This document shows, one piece after another, positions 25,759 through 33,804 of a stretch of 64,000 bases of DNA. The position numbers were made by a program, and so were the translations under genes. Positions within the stretch are counted from its first letter, which is position 1; each line of letters opens with the position of its first letter. The stretch is from Enterobacter sp. Bisph1. GTDB lineage: Bacteria; Pseudomonadota; Gammaproteobacteria; Enterobacterales; Enterobacteriaceae. Location of the stretch: assembly GCF_000814905.1 (NCBI RefSeq), contig NZ_JXAG01000029.1, forward strand, positions 62,001-126,000, written 5' to 3'. The notes under the pieces are model-generated. The model was not told where the DNA came from and searched no databases. It worked only from the letters and a program-made list of their open reading frames with translations.

Positions 25759-25958
25759 TGACACCTATGAGAACAGGTTTTGAATTGTAAGGGCGGCAGA
25801 GGTCAACGTATGCGAAAGGGGAAAGTTGATCTTTGGTAGCTTAGCGCAAACAAGGAAAATGGGTTTCCCTTGTTTGACAGAATCAAGTAACTCTTCTTAA
25901 GAAGATTACCTACGAAGGTTGAAGGCATGATCTAAGGGCGCATCACGCGCCCTTTCTT

Positions 25959-26444
25959 TTAAGCTTGTTTCTTCTCGTTCCAGGCGTCAGAGTGCATTAT
26001 GTTTCCGTGTTTATGTAAGTGTGTGATTTTCTCATAGCTTAATGAAACATCCTCCATATGCCCTGTACCCGTCGCCGTTCGTGTATCGTGCATAACAGGG
26101 CTAACGCTAACGACTCGCACATTCTCAAGGGTGATGGTGTAGTATTCCTCTTCCTGACCACTGTAGTTGATTTGATAAAACTTGAATTCGGCGCTCTTGA
26201 GGGTTTGTCCTGTAGCGGCTGCTTTGAACAAGTAAGGCGATGAGGTATCAATCTCTTTTGTGAAGTTAAACGGTGCATGTTGGCGGCTTCCCGTAACTTT
26301 CCCGGTTAGCATATCTGTAGGAATAGTTAAAGAATGCTGCAGGCTACGTAATTCTATAGAGCCATCACGCCCATGAACATCACAAGATCCCATAATCTGC
26401 GATCCGCCGTCATCCTTCAAAATCAAGTGTACAGGTACAGCCAT
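25959..26444 (-). CDS. hcp: Hcp family type VI secretion tube protein (orphan)
   Basis: 161 residues, Hcp1 family: MAVPVHLILKDDGGSQIMG at the start, then TSSPYLFKAAATGQTL and EEEYYTITLENVRVVSVSP, the ring-forming beta-barrel fold. Normal length with no C-terminal toxin extension. Hcp hexamers stack into the T6SS tube and carry small effectors in their lumen. No other T6SS structural gene is in the window, so it must work with a system elsewhere. It follows the DUF1493 gene by 16 bases and ends an apparent three-gene operon. Confidence 0.9.
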   Translation of the reverse strand: MAVPVHLILKDDGGSQIMGSCDVHGRDGSIELRSLQHSLTIPTDMLTGKVTGSRQHAPFNFTKEIDTSSPYLFKAAATGQTLKSAEFKFYQINYSGQEEEYYTITLENVRVVSVSPVMHDTRTATGTGHMEDVSLSYEKITHLHKHGNIMHSDAWNEKKQA

Positions 26445-26460
26445 TTTTAACGCTCCTTAT

Positions 26461-26787
26461 TTAATCATACAACCAGTGACCAGCCCTGGCCGATTCCGCA
26501 AACATTCTTACCGTGAGAGGTTTCGATATTTGTTTAACTGGTTTAGTCGTGAACCATTTTCTAAAAAACCATGTTTTAAACCACGGGTAATAGACATTGT
26601 ATTTCATTACTGAAACATCAACATTAAACATATCGCTATATTTATTCATGCAAAAAACTAAATCATCTTCCTCTGCATACTCCTGTAATATATCGTCTAA
26701 CTGCAATGGTATTAGCTTTCCGCTAAATGTCCCTAAGACTGGAAGTTCATCTCGAAAGAACTCTAAAACTTCTTGTTCAGTTACCAT
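26461..26787 (-). CDS. DUF1493 family protein, copy 1
   Basis: 108 residues, acidic N-terminal half, ending TVRMFAESARAGHWLYD, the DUF1493 signature. No membrane segment or catalytic motif. Its ATG overlaps the stop of the membrane-protein gene (ATGGTAA), so the two are translationally coupled. The same overlap is kept in the degraded copy at 27841-27847. I infer an immunity or chaperone role for the upstream membrane protein; the family itself has no established function that I know of. Confidence 0.75.
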   Translation of the reverse strand: MVTEQEVLEFFRDELPVLGTFSGKLIPLQLDDILQEYAEEDDLVFCMNKYSDMFNVDVSVMKYNVYYPWFKTWFFRKWFTTKPVKQISKPLTVRMFAESARAGHWLYD

Positions 26788-27230
26788 ATGCGATCTTTCT
26801 CATGTGCTATGGTATTGTAGTCTCTCACTGTTTTATAGACGATTTGACTAACATCACTGGCTACAATCGCCCATCCAACAACAGGTATTCCTCTGCCAAT
26901 AAATGCGCCTAAGTTAGTTACATACTTTGGTTTTAACGTTGCAATACTTGCTTCCGTGATCGTAGGCAACCTTATTGGCATTTCGACATTCAGTAGTTGA
27001 CGAAGATATTTAGAGGCAATTGAAGTTCCTGCTGTTGTTCCATATGGCTTACCCCTTGTTTTTAACAGAGGTAAACCAAGAACGATGCAACTCATTGTCA
27101 CAACGTCTTTAATACCACCAAACTGATCATTTATTTTGTCTAAAAAAATCCAGAAAAATAGCTCACCTGCTGAAATGTTGAAAACACCTTTATAAAAGTA
27201 TGTTCCGTTAAGTTGCTCTACTGTATCCAT
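26781..27230 (-). CDS. Membrane protein of the hcp/DUF1493 module, candidate T6SS effector
   Basis: 149 residues, two hydrophobic stretches (ELFFWIFLDKI..., then VTMSCIVLGLPLL; and NLGAFIGRGIPVVGWAIVASD), basic middle, C-terminus RDYNTIAHEKDRIW. First gene of the trio, preceded by an AT-rich promoter-like region (TATAAAAT near 27245). A small protein with glycine-rich hydrophobic helices, coupled to a soluble partner and followed by hcp, would fit a pore-forming or membrane-acting effector carried by Hcp. I do not recognise the family and the role is inference. Confidence 0.55.
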   Translation of the reverse strand: MDTVEQLNGTYFYKGVFNISAGELFFWIFLDKINDQFGGIKDVVTMSCIVLGLPLLKTRGKPYGTTAGTSIASKYLRQLLNVEMPIRLPTITEASIATLKPKYVTNLGAFIGRGIPVVGWAIVASDVSQIVYKTVRDYNTIAHEKDRIW

Positions 27231-27323
27231 CAGTAACCTTTTATTTTATACAAGTATTAATCGTTAATCGTACACCTACGCAATAGGATATAGGAAAGGG
27301 TTTCTGCGAGAAATTTCTGATTG

Positions 27324-27497
27324 TTAGGCATAGTGACGGAAATGACTGCCATCACCAGTGAGCGGATCTGTAGGGATAATTCCCCCGAGCAGTAAGTTGC
27401 GTAGCTTTATGCTCCCATCACGGCCATGAACATCGCAAGTCCGCATAATCTGCGAGACGCCATCGTCTTTCAAAATCAGATGTATAGATACAGCCAT
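27324..27497 (-). pseudogene. Truncated second hcp copy
   Basis: 57 codons beginning MAVSIHLILKDDGVSQIM. It matches the intact Hcp (MAVPVHLILKDDGGSQIM) to about codon 48 (IPTDPLTG), then runs into unrelated sequence and a stop codon. It follows DUF1493 copy 2 by 17 bases, the same spacing as in the intact copy. The break lies just upstream of the promoter of the intact module, so a tandem duplication with loss of the hcp 3' part explains it. Confidence 0.85.
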
Positions 27498-27514
27498 TTT
27501 TACGCTCCTTGCTA

Positions 27515-27847
27515 TTAGTCATATAGCCATTTCCCGGCTTTAGCTGATTCGAGCAGCATACCAAGAGTAAAATCTGGGACGGGGACGGGTTCCGTTTTCT
27601 TGAACGGATTCCATGAAAAAGGCTTATCAGGATAATACGTCTCAATTTTAAAGTTGCCACTTTCCACCTGAAATTCTTTGAAAAATTCGTCCATTAAATC
27701 TTCTGCTTCACCGACATCTAACCGCATGTCAGTATCAAAATCAGTATCCCACGTTAACAACTTTTGCTTTTTTTCGTTGTTAAATAAATAAACGCCATTG
27801 TAGCGCCTTGCCAACGCCAAAATACGTGGTTCGATGTCATTTACCAT
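27515..27847 (-). CDS. DUF1493 family protein, copy 2
   Basis: 110 residues, intact, ending TLGMLLESAKAGKWLYD like copy 1, but the N-terminal half differs widely (starts MVNDIEPRILALARRYNG). The strong divergence with preserved ends suggests an old duplication or replacement, not a recent copy. The ATGGTAA overlap with the remnant gene upstream is retained. Its upstream partner is destroyed while it remains open, as seen for orphan immunity genes. Confidence 0.75.
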   Translation of the reverse strand: MVNDIEPRILALARRYNGVYLFNNEKKQKLLTWDTDFDTDMRLDVGEAEDLMDEFFKEFQVESGNFKIETYYPDKPFSWNPFKKTEPVPVPDFTLGMLLESAKAGKWLYD

Positions 27848-27927
27848 AATTTATCCTTATCATGGGCTATACGGTTATAGTCACGTATAGCGTAATAAAT
27901 GAGCTGTTGCCTTAAGCTGGTATAATT
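27841..27927 (-). pseudogene. 3' remnant of a second membrane-protein gene
   Basis: About 28 codons in frame with the stop at 27841-27843, ending IYYAIRDYNRIAHDKDKLW. The intact protein ends IVYKTVRDYNTIAHEKDRIW. Similarity is lost after roughly 25 codons and a stop codon follows further upstream in frame. Only the tail is left. Confidence 0.8.
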
Positions 27928-27971
27928 CACTATTTTAAATCAAGTGAGATTTAGCCGTCTTGCTGAACCAT

Positions 27972-28085
27972 TTAGTTTTGAATAGGCGCATCAGGCTGAA
28001 ATCCTGTTTCCTTACCTGTAGCACCTGGTGATAGGTTAATCCTTTTACTCACTGTGCCACTACAACGGGAGAGGTTAAAGCCTTA
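27972..28085 (-). other. Short open frame, possible gene tail or dispersed repeat
   Basis: The minus strand is open for 37 codons, reading CSGTVSKRINLSPGATGKET before its stop, with no start codon or ribosome-binding site. It may be the tail of a lost gene or a dispersed intergenic repeat that happens to be open. Nothing else is visible in 27928-28135. Confidence 0.3.
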
Positions 28086-28135
28086 ATCGTTGGAAAGGGG
28101 CAACCATAAGCATGCAACTTTCAATCCGGGGAAAC

Positions 28136-28570
28136 TCAGTTATTCAGAACCTTTGTCAGCTCAACTTTATCCGTGGCGGCATTAAAGTACAGGTAGAAAA
28201 GATCCCCATTTAGCTGATCAGGTTTTGACCATATTTCCTTTTCCCCTAAGCTACGCTTTTCTCTGATGTAGCCTAGCTTTTCAAGGTAAGAGTGCAACGG
28301 CGTTATATCGGCAGTTCCCCTGAAGATAATGCTATTTGAAGGCGCATAACCATCGCCGGGGTGAGACTCGAAATAGAAATCGTCCGTTATACGCGGGGCG
28401 TTTTCAATGTCCTTGTCTGTCAGAGTGTGGTAGTTGAAGAAATCATTTTCTTTGTAGGCAGTTGTTTCATCAGAGTCAGATGCAACGAGCCAGACAAACA
28501 GCCATACGAGAATAAGCACGGTGACGGCCAATAATGCGCACCATTTCATGACTTTTAACAGAGCTATCAT
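28136..28570 (-). CDS. Hypothetical membrane-anchored protein
   Basis: 144 residues. One N-terminal membrane segment (WCALLAVTVLILVWLFVWLV) followed by an acidic soluble domain of ~110 residues (HTLTDKDIENAPRITDDFYF, RSLGEKEIWSKPDQL). It could be an uncleaved signal anchor with the domain in the periplasm. Family not recognised. It is the rightmost gene of the insertion, on the same strand as the hcp module. Confidence 0.6.
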   Translation of the reverse strand: MIALLKVMKWCALLAVTVLILVWLFVWLVASDSDETTAYKENDFFNYHTLTDKDIENAPRITDDFYFESHPGDGYAPSNSIIFRGTADITPLHSYLEKLGYIREKRSLGEKEIWSKPDQLNGDLFYLYFNAATDKVELTKVLNN

Positions 28571-28619
28571 TTCTTCACCCCCATTAATGAGAGCGTCAGG
28601 TTCTTCAGAAATTCCAGAA

Positions 28620-28640
28620 GGCAGCCTAAGCTGCCTTTTT
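28620..28640 (+). terminator. Hairpin with T-run before ridA (right half of a split terminator?)
   Basis: GGCAGCCTAAGCTGCC followed by TTTTT on the plus strand. It is 3' of ridA (minus strand). Paired with 25743-25758 it would rebuild one symmetric bidirectional terminator. Confidence 0.65.
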
Positions 28641-28656
28641 CTACCCTGCGTCGCGA

Positions 28657-29043
28657 TTAGCGGCGTACGGCGATCGCTTCAATCTCGATTTTCACATCTT
28701 TCGGCAGACGCGCCACTTCCACACAAGAACGCGCCGGGAAGCTGGCGTTGTGCTCGGTGAAAAACGCCTCATAAGTGGCGTTAACGGTGGCGAAATCGTT
28801 GAGATCTTTCACGAACACGGTGGTTTTCACGATGTCGCTGACTTTCAGACCGGCCGCTTCAACAATCGCTTTCACGTTATCCAGCGACTGGCGCGCCTGT
28901 GCGGACACGTCGTCCGGCACGCTGCCGGTCTTCGGATCAACCGGGATCTGACCGGAGGTCAGGATCATGTTGCCCAGATCAACGGCTTGTACATAAGGGC
29001 CAATAGCGGCTGGCGCATTTTCCGTAGCGATAACTTTGGTCAT
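28657..29043 (-). CDS. ridA: RidA, reactive enamine/imine deaminase
   Basis: 128 residues, nearly identical to E. coli RidA (YjgF), including the motif [20 protein letters not shown] whose Arg binds the substrate carboxylate. It hydrolyses 2-aminoacrylate formed by PLP enzymes such as threonine dehydratase, protecting other PLP enzymes. Trimeric, cytoplasmic. Located downstream of pyrI by 74 bases as in E. coli. Confidence 0.96.
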   Translation of the reverse strand: MTKVIATENAPAAIGPYVQAVDLGNMILTSGQIPVDPKTGSVPDDVSAQARQSLDNVKAIVEAAGLKVSDIVKTTVFVKDLNDFATVNATYEAFFTEHNASFPARSCVEVARLPKDVKIEIEAIAVRR

Positions 29044-29117
29044 AATTTCTCCTGAATGACGGCGGTATTGAGGTTCCGATCCATTATAGGGAGGCAGAAA
29101 GGCAATACCAACCGCAA

Positions 29118-29579
29118 TTAATTTGCCAGCACCACATGGTGCGAGAACTCTTTCTCACAATATTTGCACTTCAGGGCGATATCGCTGGCGCGCTTTTTCA
29201 CCGCAAAGCTGGAGGAGACCGGTTCTGCATGGCTGATGCAGTTACTGTTCGGGCAGATAAGCACGCCGGTGATGCGCTCCGGCAGGCTCGGGCGGGATTT
29301 GCCCACCACTTCATACTCATCAATGCGGTTTACGGTGGCCTGTGGCGCGTACAGCGCCAGCTGGTTGACCTGCTCGTCCGTCAGAAAGGTATTCTCGATC
29401 TTGATCAGATCTTTGCGGCCCATTTCGCCGGAGGGCAGATTCAGGCCAATGGTGATGCGCTGATCGGTTTCCGTCAGCTTAAACAGAGTCAGCAGTTTAA
29501 AACCGACGCGCGCCGGGATGTGGTCAATGACGGTGCCGCGTTTGATGGCTTCGACTTGCAGTTTGTTGTCATGAGTCAT
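29118..29579 (-). CDS. pyrI: PyrI, aspartate carbamoyltransferase regulatory chain
   Basis: 153 residues. N-terminal allosteric domain that binds CTP/ATP ([15 protein letters not shown]) and C-terminal zinc domain with the four cysteines in CPNSNC and CKYCEKEF. It holds the PyrB trimers in the c6r6 holoenzyme. It begins 12 bases after pyrB and is co-transcribed from the pyrL-controlled promoter. Confidence 0.97.
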   Translation of the reverse strand: MTHDNKLQVEAIKRGTVIDHIPARVGFKLLTLFKLTETDQRITIGLNLPSGEMGRKDLIKIENTFLTDEQVNQLALYAPQATVNRIDEYEVVGKSRPSLPERITGVLICPNSNCISHAEPVSSSFAVKKRASDIALKCKYCEKEFSHHVVLAN

Positions 29580-29591
29580 TGTCGTTGCTCC

Positions 29592-30527
29592 TTACAGGGT
29601 CAAATCGCGATTAAGAACCAGCGCCAGCAGAGCCTGGCGAGCGAAGATGCCGTTACCGGCCTGCTGGAAATACCAGGCGTGGGGCGTTTTGTCGACGTCG
29701 GTGGTGATTTCATCGACGCGCGGCAGCGGGTGTAGCACTTTCATATTGTCGCGCGCGCCCGTCAGATCGCTGGCGCGCAGGACAAACTGCGCCTTTACAT
29801 TGGCGTATTCGGAAGGATCGAGACGCTCTTTCTGTACGCGCGTCATATAGAGAATATCCACCTCCGCCATCACCTCTTCGATACTGGCGTGGGCGCTCCA
29901 GGCAATGCCTTTTTCGTCGAGCATATCGAGAATGTACTGCGGCATCGCCAGCGCGTCCGGGGCGATAAAGTAGAAGCGGTTACCGCTGAATTTCGCCAGC
30001 GCCTGTGCCAGAGAATGGACGGTGCGGCCATATTTTAGGTCGCCGACCATCGCGATATTGAGATTCTCCAGACGGCCCTGAGTCTCCTGAATAGTGAACA
30101 GATCGAGCAGGGTTTGCGTCGGGTGTTGATTCGCGCCATCCCCGGCGTTGAGCACCGGAATCCCGCCGGAGAACTCCGTCGCCAGTCGCGCCGCGCCCTC
30201 TTGCGGATGGCGCATCACAATCGCGTCAACATAGGTGCTAATCACCGAAATGGTGTCCGCCAGGGTTTCGCCTTTCTTACCCAGCGAGGTGTTACTGCTG
30301 TCGGAGAATCCGACCACGCTCGCGCCGAGACGGTGCATCGAGGTTTCGAAGGATAAACGGGTGCGGGTAGAGGCTTCAAAGAAGCAACTGGCGATCACTT
30401 TATGCTTAAGCAACTCCGGCTGCGGGTTGGCCTTAAGCCGTGCGGCGGTATGTAACACCAGTTCAAGTTCTTCGCGGCTGAGATCGTTTATGGAAATGAT
30501 ATGTTTCTGATATAGCGGATTAGCCAT
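29592..30527 (-). CDS. pyrB: PyrB, aspartate carbamoyltransferase catalytic chain
   Basis: 311 residues. Carbamoyl-phosphate loop [10 protein letters not shown], the HPTQ motif and HPLPRVDEI of the aspartate site are all present. It makes carbamoyl-aspartate, the committed step of pyrimidine synthesis. Start: ATG 30527 preceded by AGGAGATAACC; it lies two bases after the pyrL stop. Repressed by UTP through attenuation in pyrL. Confidence 0.97.
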   Translation of the reverse strand: MANPLYQKHIISINDLSREELELVLHTAARLKANPQPELLKHKVIASCFFEASTRTRLSFETSMHRLGASVVGFSDSSNTSLGKKGETLADTISVISTYVDAIVMRHPQEGAARLATEFSGGIPVLNAGDGANQHPTQTLLDLFTIQETQGRLENLNIAMVGDLKYGRTVHSLAQALAKFSGNRFYFIAPDALAMPQYILDMLDEKGIAWSAHASIEEVMAEVDILYMTRVQKERLDPSEYANVKAQFVLRASDLTGARDNMKVLHPLPRVDEITTDVDKTPHAWYFQQAGNGIFARQALLALVLNRDLTL

Positions 30528-30529
30528 GG

Positions 30530-30667
30530 TTATCTCCTGACGACGGCGCAAAAAAAAAGCCCCTCAAAAGAGGGGCTATAGGATTCGGCGATCGGCGGGA
30601 AGGAAAACGGCAGGTCAGCGCCTTTTTTCAGACGCGGTGAGCGAGTTTGTCGTACACACTGGACCAT
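30530..30667 (-). CDS. pyrL: PyrL, pyrBI leader peptide
   Basis: 45 codons, [20 protein letters not shown]...CAVVRR, close to the 44-residue E. coli leader (MVQCVRHFVLPRLKKDAGLP at the start). Its last codons cover the attenuator hairpin. When UTP is scarce, RNA polymerase slows at U-rich tracts and a ribosome on pyrL prevents the terminator from forming. Confidence 0.93.
   Translation of the reverse strand: MVQCVRQTRSPRLKKGADLPFSFPPIAESYSPSFEGLFFCAVVRR
30549..30577 (-). terminator. pyrBI attenuator
   Basis: AGCCCCTC/GAGGGGCT stem with a four-base loop, then nine T on the minus strand, inside pyrL and 22 bases before pyrB. This is the UTP-sensitive transcription attenuator. Confidence 0.92.
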
Positions 30668-30766
30668 GCTTCCTCCCGGCAAATTGTCCCGGATTATACG
30701 CAGCTGTTTTCGCGGATCAAGGTTTTGATGCACATTTTAGGCATTGCAATCGGTTCTCTATGAATA

Positions 30767-31243
30767 TTAATGCGTTTTGAGTAAATAATTAATTTTCTTA
30801 TGCACCTGTGCCGCCTGCTTCACCACCCGCGGCGCGACCCAGACGATACTGCTTCCCGCCACCACGCCGAGGATCTCCGGTAACTGGTGATAATCGAGAA
30901 TTCGCGCCACGGCGCGGCCATATCCCGCTACGGTGTGGATAAGGATAAATTCGCTATTATGCTCGACGCAGACCACCATTTCACAAACCGAGCGGGCGGC
31001 GTCCGGCACCGGACGTAACTGCGGATCGAGCGAATAAATTTTTTGTCCTTTGGCGTTGCGGATTTTAATTACGCCGAGCAGCTTCAGCAGACGGGAAACG
31101 GTGGACTGGCTGATACTCTCGAAGCCGTGATGCTGCAAATCGCGGCGGATCTCCTCCTGTGAAAGATAACTTTTTTCGCTAATCAGACGCTGGCAGACCG
31201 CCAGCTGTAGCTGCTCTTTCGGTGAATAATCTCCGTGTTCCAT
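30767..31243 (-). CDS. ArgR-family regulator of the arc operon
   Basis: 158 residues, a paralogue of ArgR. The winged helix is intact (SISQSTVSRLLKLLGVIKI, residues 43-61). The C-terminal domain keeps the fold, but the GDD motif that binds arginine in E. coli ArgR (Asp128, Asp129) reads AGSS here (S131, S132). The gene is last in the arcA-arcC-arcB-antiporter cluster, as in Salmonella (STM4463). It probably controls the arc genes; the effector may not be arginine, or may be bound differently. Confidence 0.85.
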   Translation of the reverse strand: MEHGDYSPKEQLQLAVCQRLISEKSYLSQEEIRRDLQHHGFESISQSTVSRLLKLLGVIKIRNAKGQKIYSLDPQLRPVPDAARSVCEMVVCVEHNSEFILIHTVAGYGRAVARILDYHQLPEILGVVAGSSIVWVAPRVVKQAAQVHKKINYLLKTH

Positions 31244-31274
31244 CCTCTTTTTCCCGTTCTGGTTGCCAAAAAAC

Positions 31275-31331
31275 GCCCGGCAGCGCTTCGCTTACCGGGC
31301 CGAGATGCGGGTAAGCAAAGCGCCACCCGGC
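31275..31331. repeat. Pair of REP-type units in opposite orientation
   Basis: GCCCGG...CCGGGC palindrome at 31275-31300 and a second unit (GCGGGTAAGC...CACCCGGC) at 31307-31331. Both have the GCGCTT-loop pattern of enterobacterial REP sequences. They sit between the antiporter gene and the argR paralogue and may set the 3' end of the upper mRNA. Confidence 0.65.
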
Positions 31332-31334
31332 GCG

Positions 31335-32738
31335 CTAGATCAGGGCGCCAAGACTCAGTGCGGCCATGATCACCACGGTCAAGATTGCCAACAAGGGAGC
31401 CACCCACTTCAGGTAGCGCATATAGGGAACACGGGCGATAGCCAGCCCGCCCATCACCACCGCCGAGGTGGGGGTCACCAGGTTGACGATGCCGGAAGCG
31501 GACTGGTAGGCGGTCACCACCAGGTCACGGTTAACGTTCGCGAAATCGGCCAGCGGCGCCATAATCGGCATCGTCAGCACCGCAAGACCAGAAGAAGAGG
31601 GGACGAGGAACGACAGCACCACTTCCAGCCAGTACATCACGTTGATAAACGCAACGCTGGATAACCCGCTGACCAGTCCTTCGGCACTGTGTAAAATCGT
31701 ATGGGTAATCATACCCTTATCCATGATCACTACGATACCGCGGGCAATGCCGATAATCAGCGCAACGCCTAACAAATCTCGCGCGCCGTTAATAAATGTT
31801 GAGGTGAGTTCCTCTTCACTCATGCGGGCAATTAAACCGACGATAATGGCGCTCGCCAGAAACACCGCCGAGATCTCCGCCATCCACCAGCCGAGTACCG
31901 CCACGCCATAAATCATCACGGCGAAAGCCAGCGCAAAGATAAGTAGAATCACTTTGCGCACCGGGGTGAATTCGAGCGCCTCCTCGGACTTATTACCGAG
32001 GAAAAAGGCGTGGTTCTCGTCGTGTTTATCGGCCACTATCGATAACGCCGGGTTGGCGCGCACTTTGCGGGCGTAGTGCATAACCCAACCGACGCAGATA
32101 ATCCAGCCGACAACCAGCAGCATTAAACGCAGGCCGATGCCCTGGGTAAAGGGGATACCGGCGGCGTTGGCGGCGATCACCGTGGCGAAGGGGTTGATGG
32201 TCGAGCCGAGAGTGCCGATACCGGCACCGAGCAGCACCGTTGAGGCGGCGACCACCGGATCAAAGCGCGCCGCCAGCATCACCGGCACCAGCAAGGTATA
32301 AAACGGTAGCGACTCTTCCGCCATGCCGTAGATAGTGCCGCCTGCGGCAAACAGCGCCATCAGGATCGGGATCATCCACTCTTCGCGACCACGCAGGCGG
32401 GTGGTGACACGCTCGATTCCGGCATCAATCGCGCCGGTTTTGGTAACGATGCCAAGAAAGCCGCCGATGATAAGAATAAACAGCGCCACGTCGATAGCGC
32501 CTGCCTTGCCGGTTTCGGGATCGTAGAGGCCGCTAATGGGTGCCATTAGCACCGCCACTATTCCCTGCGGCTGTGCGGCAACGTGAGCATAGGTTCCGGC
32601 GATCGGCACCTCTTTGCCAAGAGCCGGGTTCATTGCCATCTGATACTGCCCGGCAGGGATAATCCAGCTCAGCGCCGCGACGACGGCAATAAGAAAAAAA
32701 AGAATGGTGTAAGCAGAAGGGAATTTAAACTTGCCCAT
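31335..32738 (-). CDS. YfcC-family carrier, probable arginine/ornithine antiporter
   Basis: 467 residues, about twelve membrane segments, DcuC/YfcC superfamily (FAAGGTIYGMAEESLPFYTLL, LVPSSSGLAVLTMPIMAPL, LVTPTSAVVMGGLA). Orthologue of the Salmonella arc-cluster transporter (STM4464). Position after arcB makes exchange of arginine for ornithine the likely role, replacing a classical ArcD. It starts 49 bases after arcB. Confidence 0.82.
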   Translation of the reverse strand: MGKFKFPSAYTILFFLIAVVAALSWIIPAGQYQMAMNPALGKEVPIAGTYAHVAAQPQGIVAVLMAPISGLYDPETGKAGAIDVALFILIIGGFLGIVTKTGAIDAGIERVTTRLRGREEWMIPILMALFAAGGTIYGMAEESLPFYTLLVPVMLAARFDPVVAASTVLLGAGIGTLGSTINPFATVIAANAAGIPFTQGIGLRLMLLVVGWIICVGWVMHYARKVRANPALSIVADKHDENHAFFLGNKSEEALEFTPVRKVILLIFALAFAVMIYGVAVLGWWMAEISAVFLASAIIVGLIARMSEEELTSTFINGARDLLGVALIIGIARGIVVIMDKGMITHTILHSAEGLVSGLSSVAFINVMYWLEVVLSFLVPSSSGLAVLTMPIMAPLADFANVNRDLVVTAYQSASGIVNLVTPTSAVVMGGLAIARVPYMRYLKWVAPLLAILTVVIMAALSLGALI

Positions 32739-32787
32739 AATGTGTTCCTTAAATCCCGGCGCACCGTCCGGCGCGCCGGGACAGTAG

Positions 32788-33792
32788 TTAGTCGCCGAGC
32801 GTCGCCACCATTACCGCTTTAATGGTGTGCATGCGGTTTTCTGCTTCGTCAAAGACGATGGAGTTGGGCGATTCGAAAACCTCTTCCGTCACTTCCAGCC
32901 CTTTCAGGCCGTAAGCCATTTCGATCTCGCTGCCCACGGTGGTGTGTTCGTTATGAAACGCCGGCAGGCAGTGCATAAATTTCACCTGCGGGTTGCCGGT
33001 GGCTTTCACCACTGCGCTGTTGACCTGGTAGGGCGTCATCAGGCTGACGCGCTCGGACCAGGCCTCTTTCGGCTCGCCCATCGATACCCACACGTCGGTA
33101 TAGAGGAAATCAACGCCCTGCACGCCTTCTTCCACCTCCTCCGTCAGCATGATGCGTGCGCCGGTCTGCTGGGCGATGGCGCGGCACTGTTCAACCAGCG
33201 CCGCCTCCGGCCAGAAGGATTTCGGTGCTACCAGGCGGATATCCATGCCCATTTTTGCCGCGCCGACCATCAATGAGTTGCCCATGTTGTTGCGCGCGTC
33301 GCCAAGATAAGCAAAGCTCAGCTCGGCAAGGGTTTTACCCGGCGCATGTTCCAGCATGGTCATCAAGTCCGCGAGGATCTGCGTCGGGTGAAACTCGTTA
33401 GTCAGGCCGTTCCACACCGGCACGCCTGCATATTCGCCCAGTTCTTCAACAATCTGCTGCCCGTAGCCGCGATATTCGATGCCGTCATACATGCGTCCCA
33501 GCACGCGGGCGGTATCCTTCATCGACTCTTTGTGGCCGATCTGCGAGCCGCTTGGGCCGATATAGGTGACCTGCGCGCCCTGATCGAACGCGCCCACTTC
33601 AAAGGCGCAGCGGGTGCGGGTGGAGCTTTTTTCAAAGATCAGCGCGATATTTTTGCCGACCAGCGTTTTCTTTTCGCGTCCCGCTTTTTTGTCCGCTTTG
33701 AGAGTGATAGCCAGATCGATCAGGTGCTGGATCTCTGCCGGGGTATAATCGAGCAGTTTAAGAAAGTTGCGGTTTTTCAGGTTGATAGTCAT
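32788..33792 (-). CDS. arcB: ArcB, catabolic ornithine carbamoyltransferase
   Basis: 334 residues. [24 protein letters not shown] and [11 protein letters not shown] are the carbamoyl-phosphate and ornithine signatures. In the arc operon it runs phosphorolytically, splitting citrulline to ornithine and carbamoyl phosphate. It is a close paralogue of argI (37120-38124): same length, same strand, high identity. Starts 12 bases after arcC. Confidence 0.93.
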   Translation of the reverse strand: MTINLKNRNFLKLLDYTPAEIQHLIDLAITLKADKKAGREKKTLVGKNIALIFEKSSTRTRCAFEVGAFDQGAQVTYIGPSGSQIGHKESMKDTARVLGRMYDGIEYRGYGQQIVEELGEYAGVPVWNGLTNEFHPTQILADLMTMLEHAPGKTLAELSFAYLGDARNNMGNSLMVGAAKMGMDIRLVAPKSFWPEAALVEQCRAIAQQTGARIMLTEEVEEGVQGVDFLYTDVWVSMGEPKEAWSERVSLMTPYQVNSAVVKATGNPQVKFMHCLPAFHNEHTTVGSEIEMAYGLKGLEVTEEVFESPNSIVFDEAENRMHTIKAVMVATLGD

Positions 33793-33804
33793 ATATTTTC
33801 CTTT

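Larger units (their letters stand above)
25759..28619. mobile_element. Small AT-richer insertion carrying orphan hcp/DUF1493 genes
   Basis: The 2.9-kb block between GH20 and ridA holds no core gene, is clearly more AT-rich than its flanks and is bounded by two near-identical hairpins (25743-25758, 28620-28635). It contains hcp, two DUF1493 genes, a membrane-protein gene, decayed copies of hcp and of the membrane gene, and one more hypothetical gene, all on the minus strand. There is no integrase or transposase inside. The 200 bases at 25759-25958 hold no gene, only an AAACAAGG/CCTTGTTT inverted repeat (25848-25875), a TCTTCTTAAGAAGA palindrome (25892-25905) and a hairpin with T-run at 25934-25960. 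Confidence 0.55.

Noticed and set aside
25892-25905. TCTTCTTAAGAAGA palindrome as an insertion-sequence end
   Set aside because: No partner copy, no transposase and no target duplication next to it.
25959-26444. Hcp with a C-terminal toxin (Hcp-ET type)
   Set aside because: The protein is only 161 residues and ends right after the normal Hcp fold.
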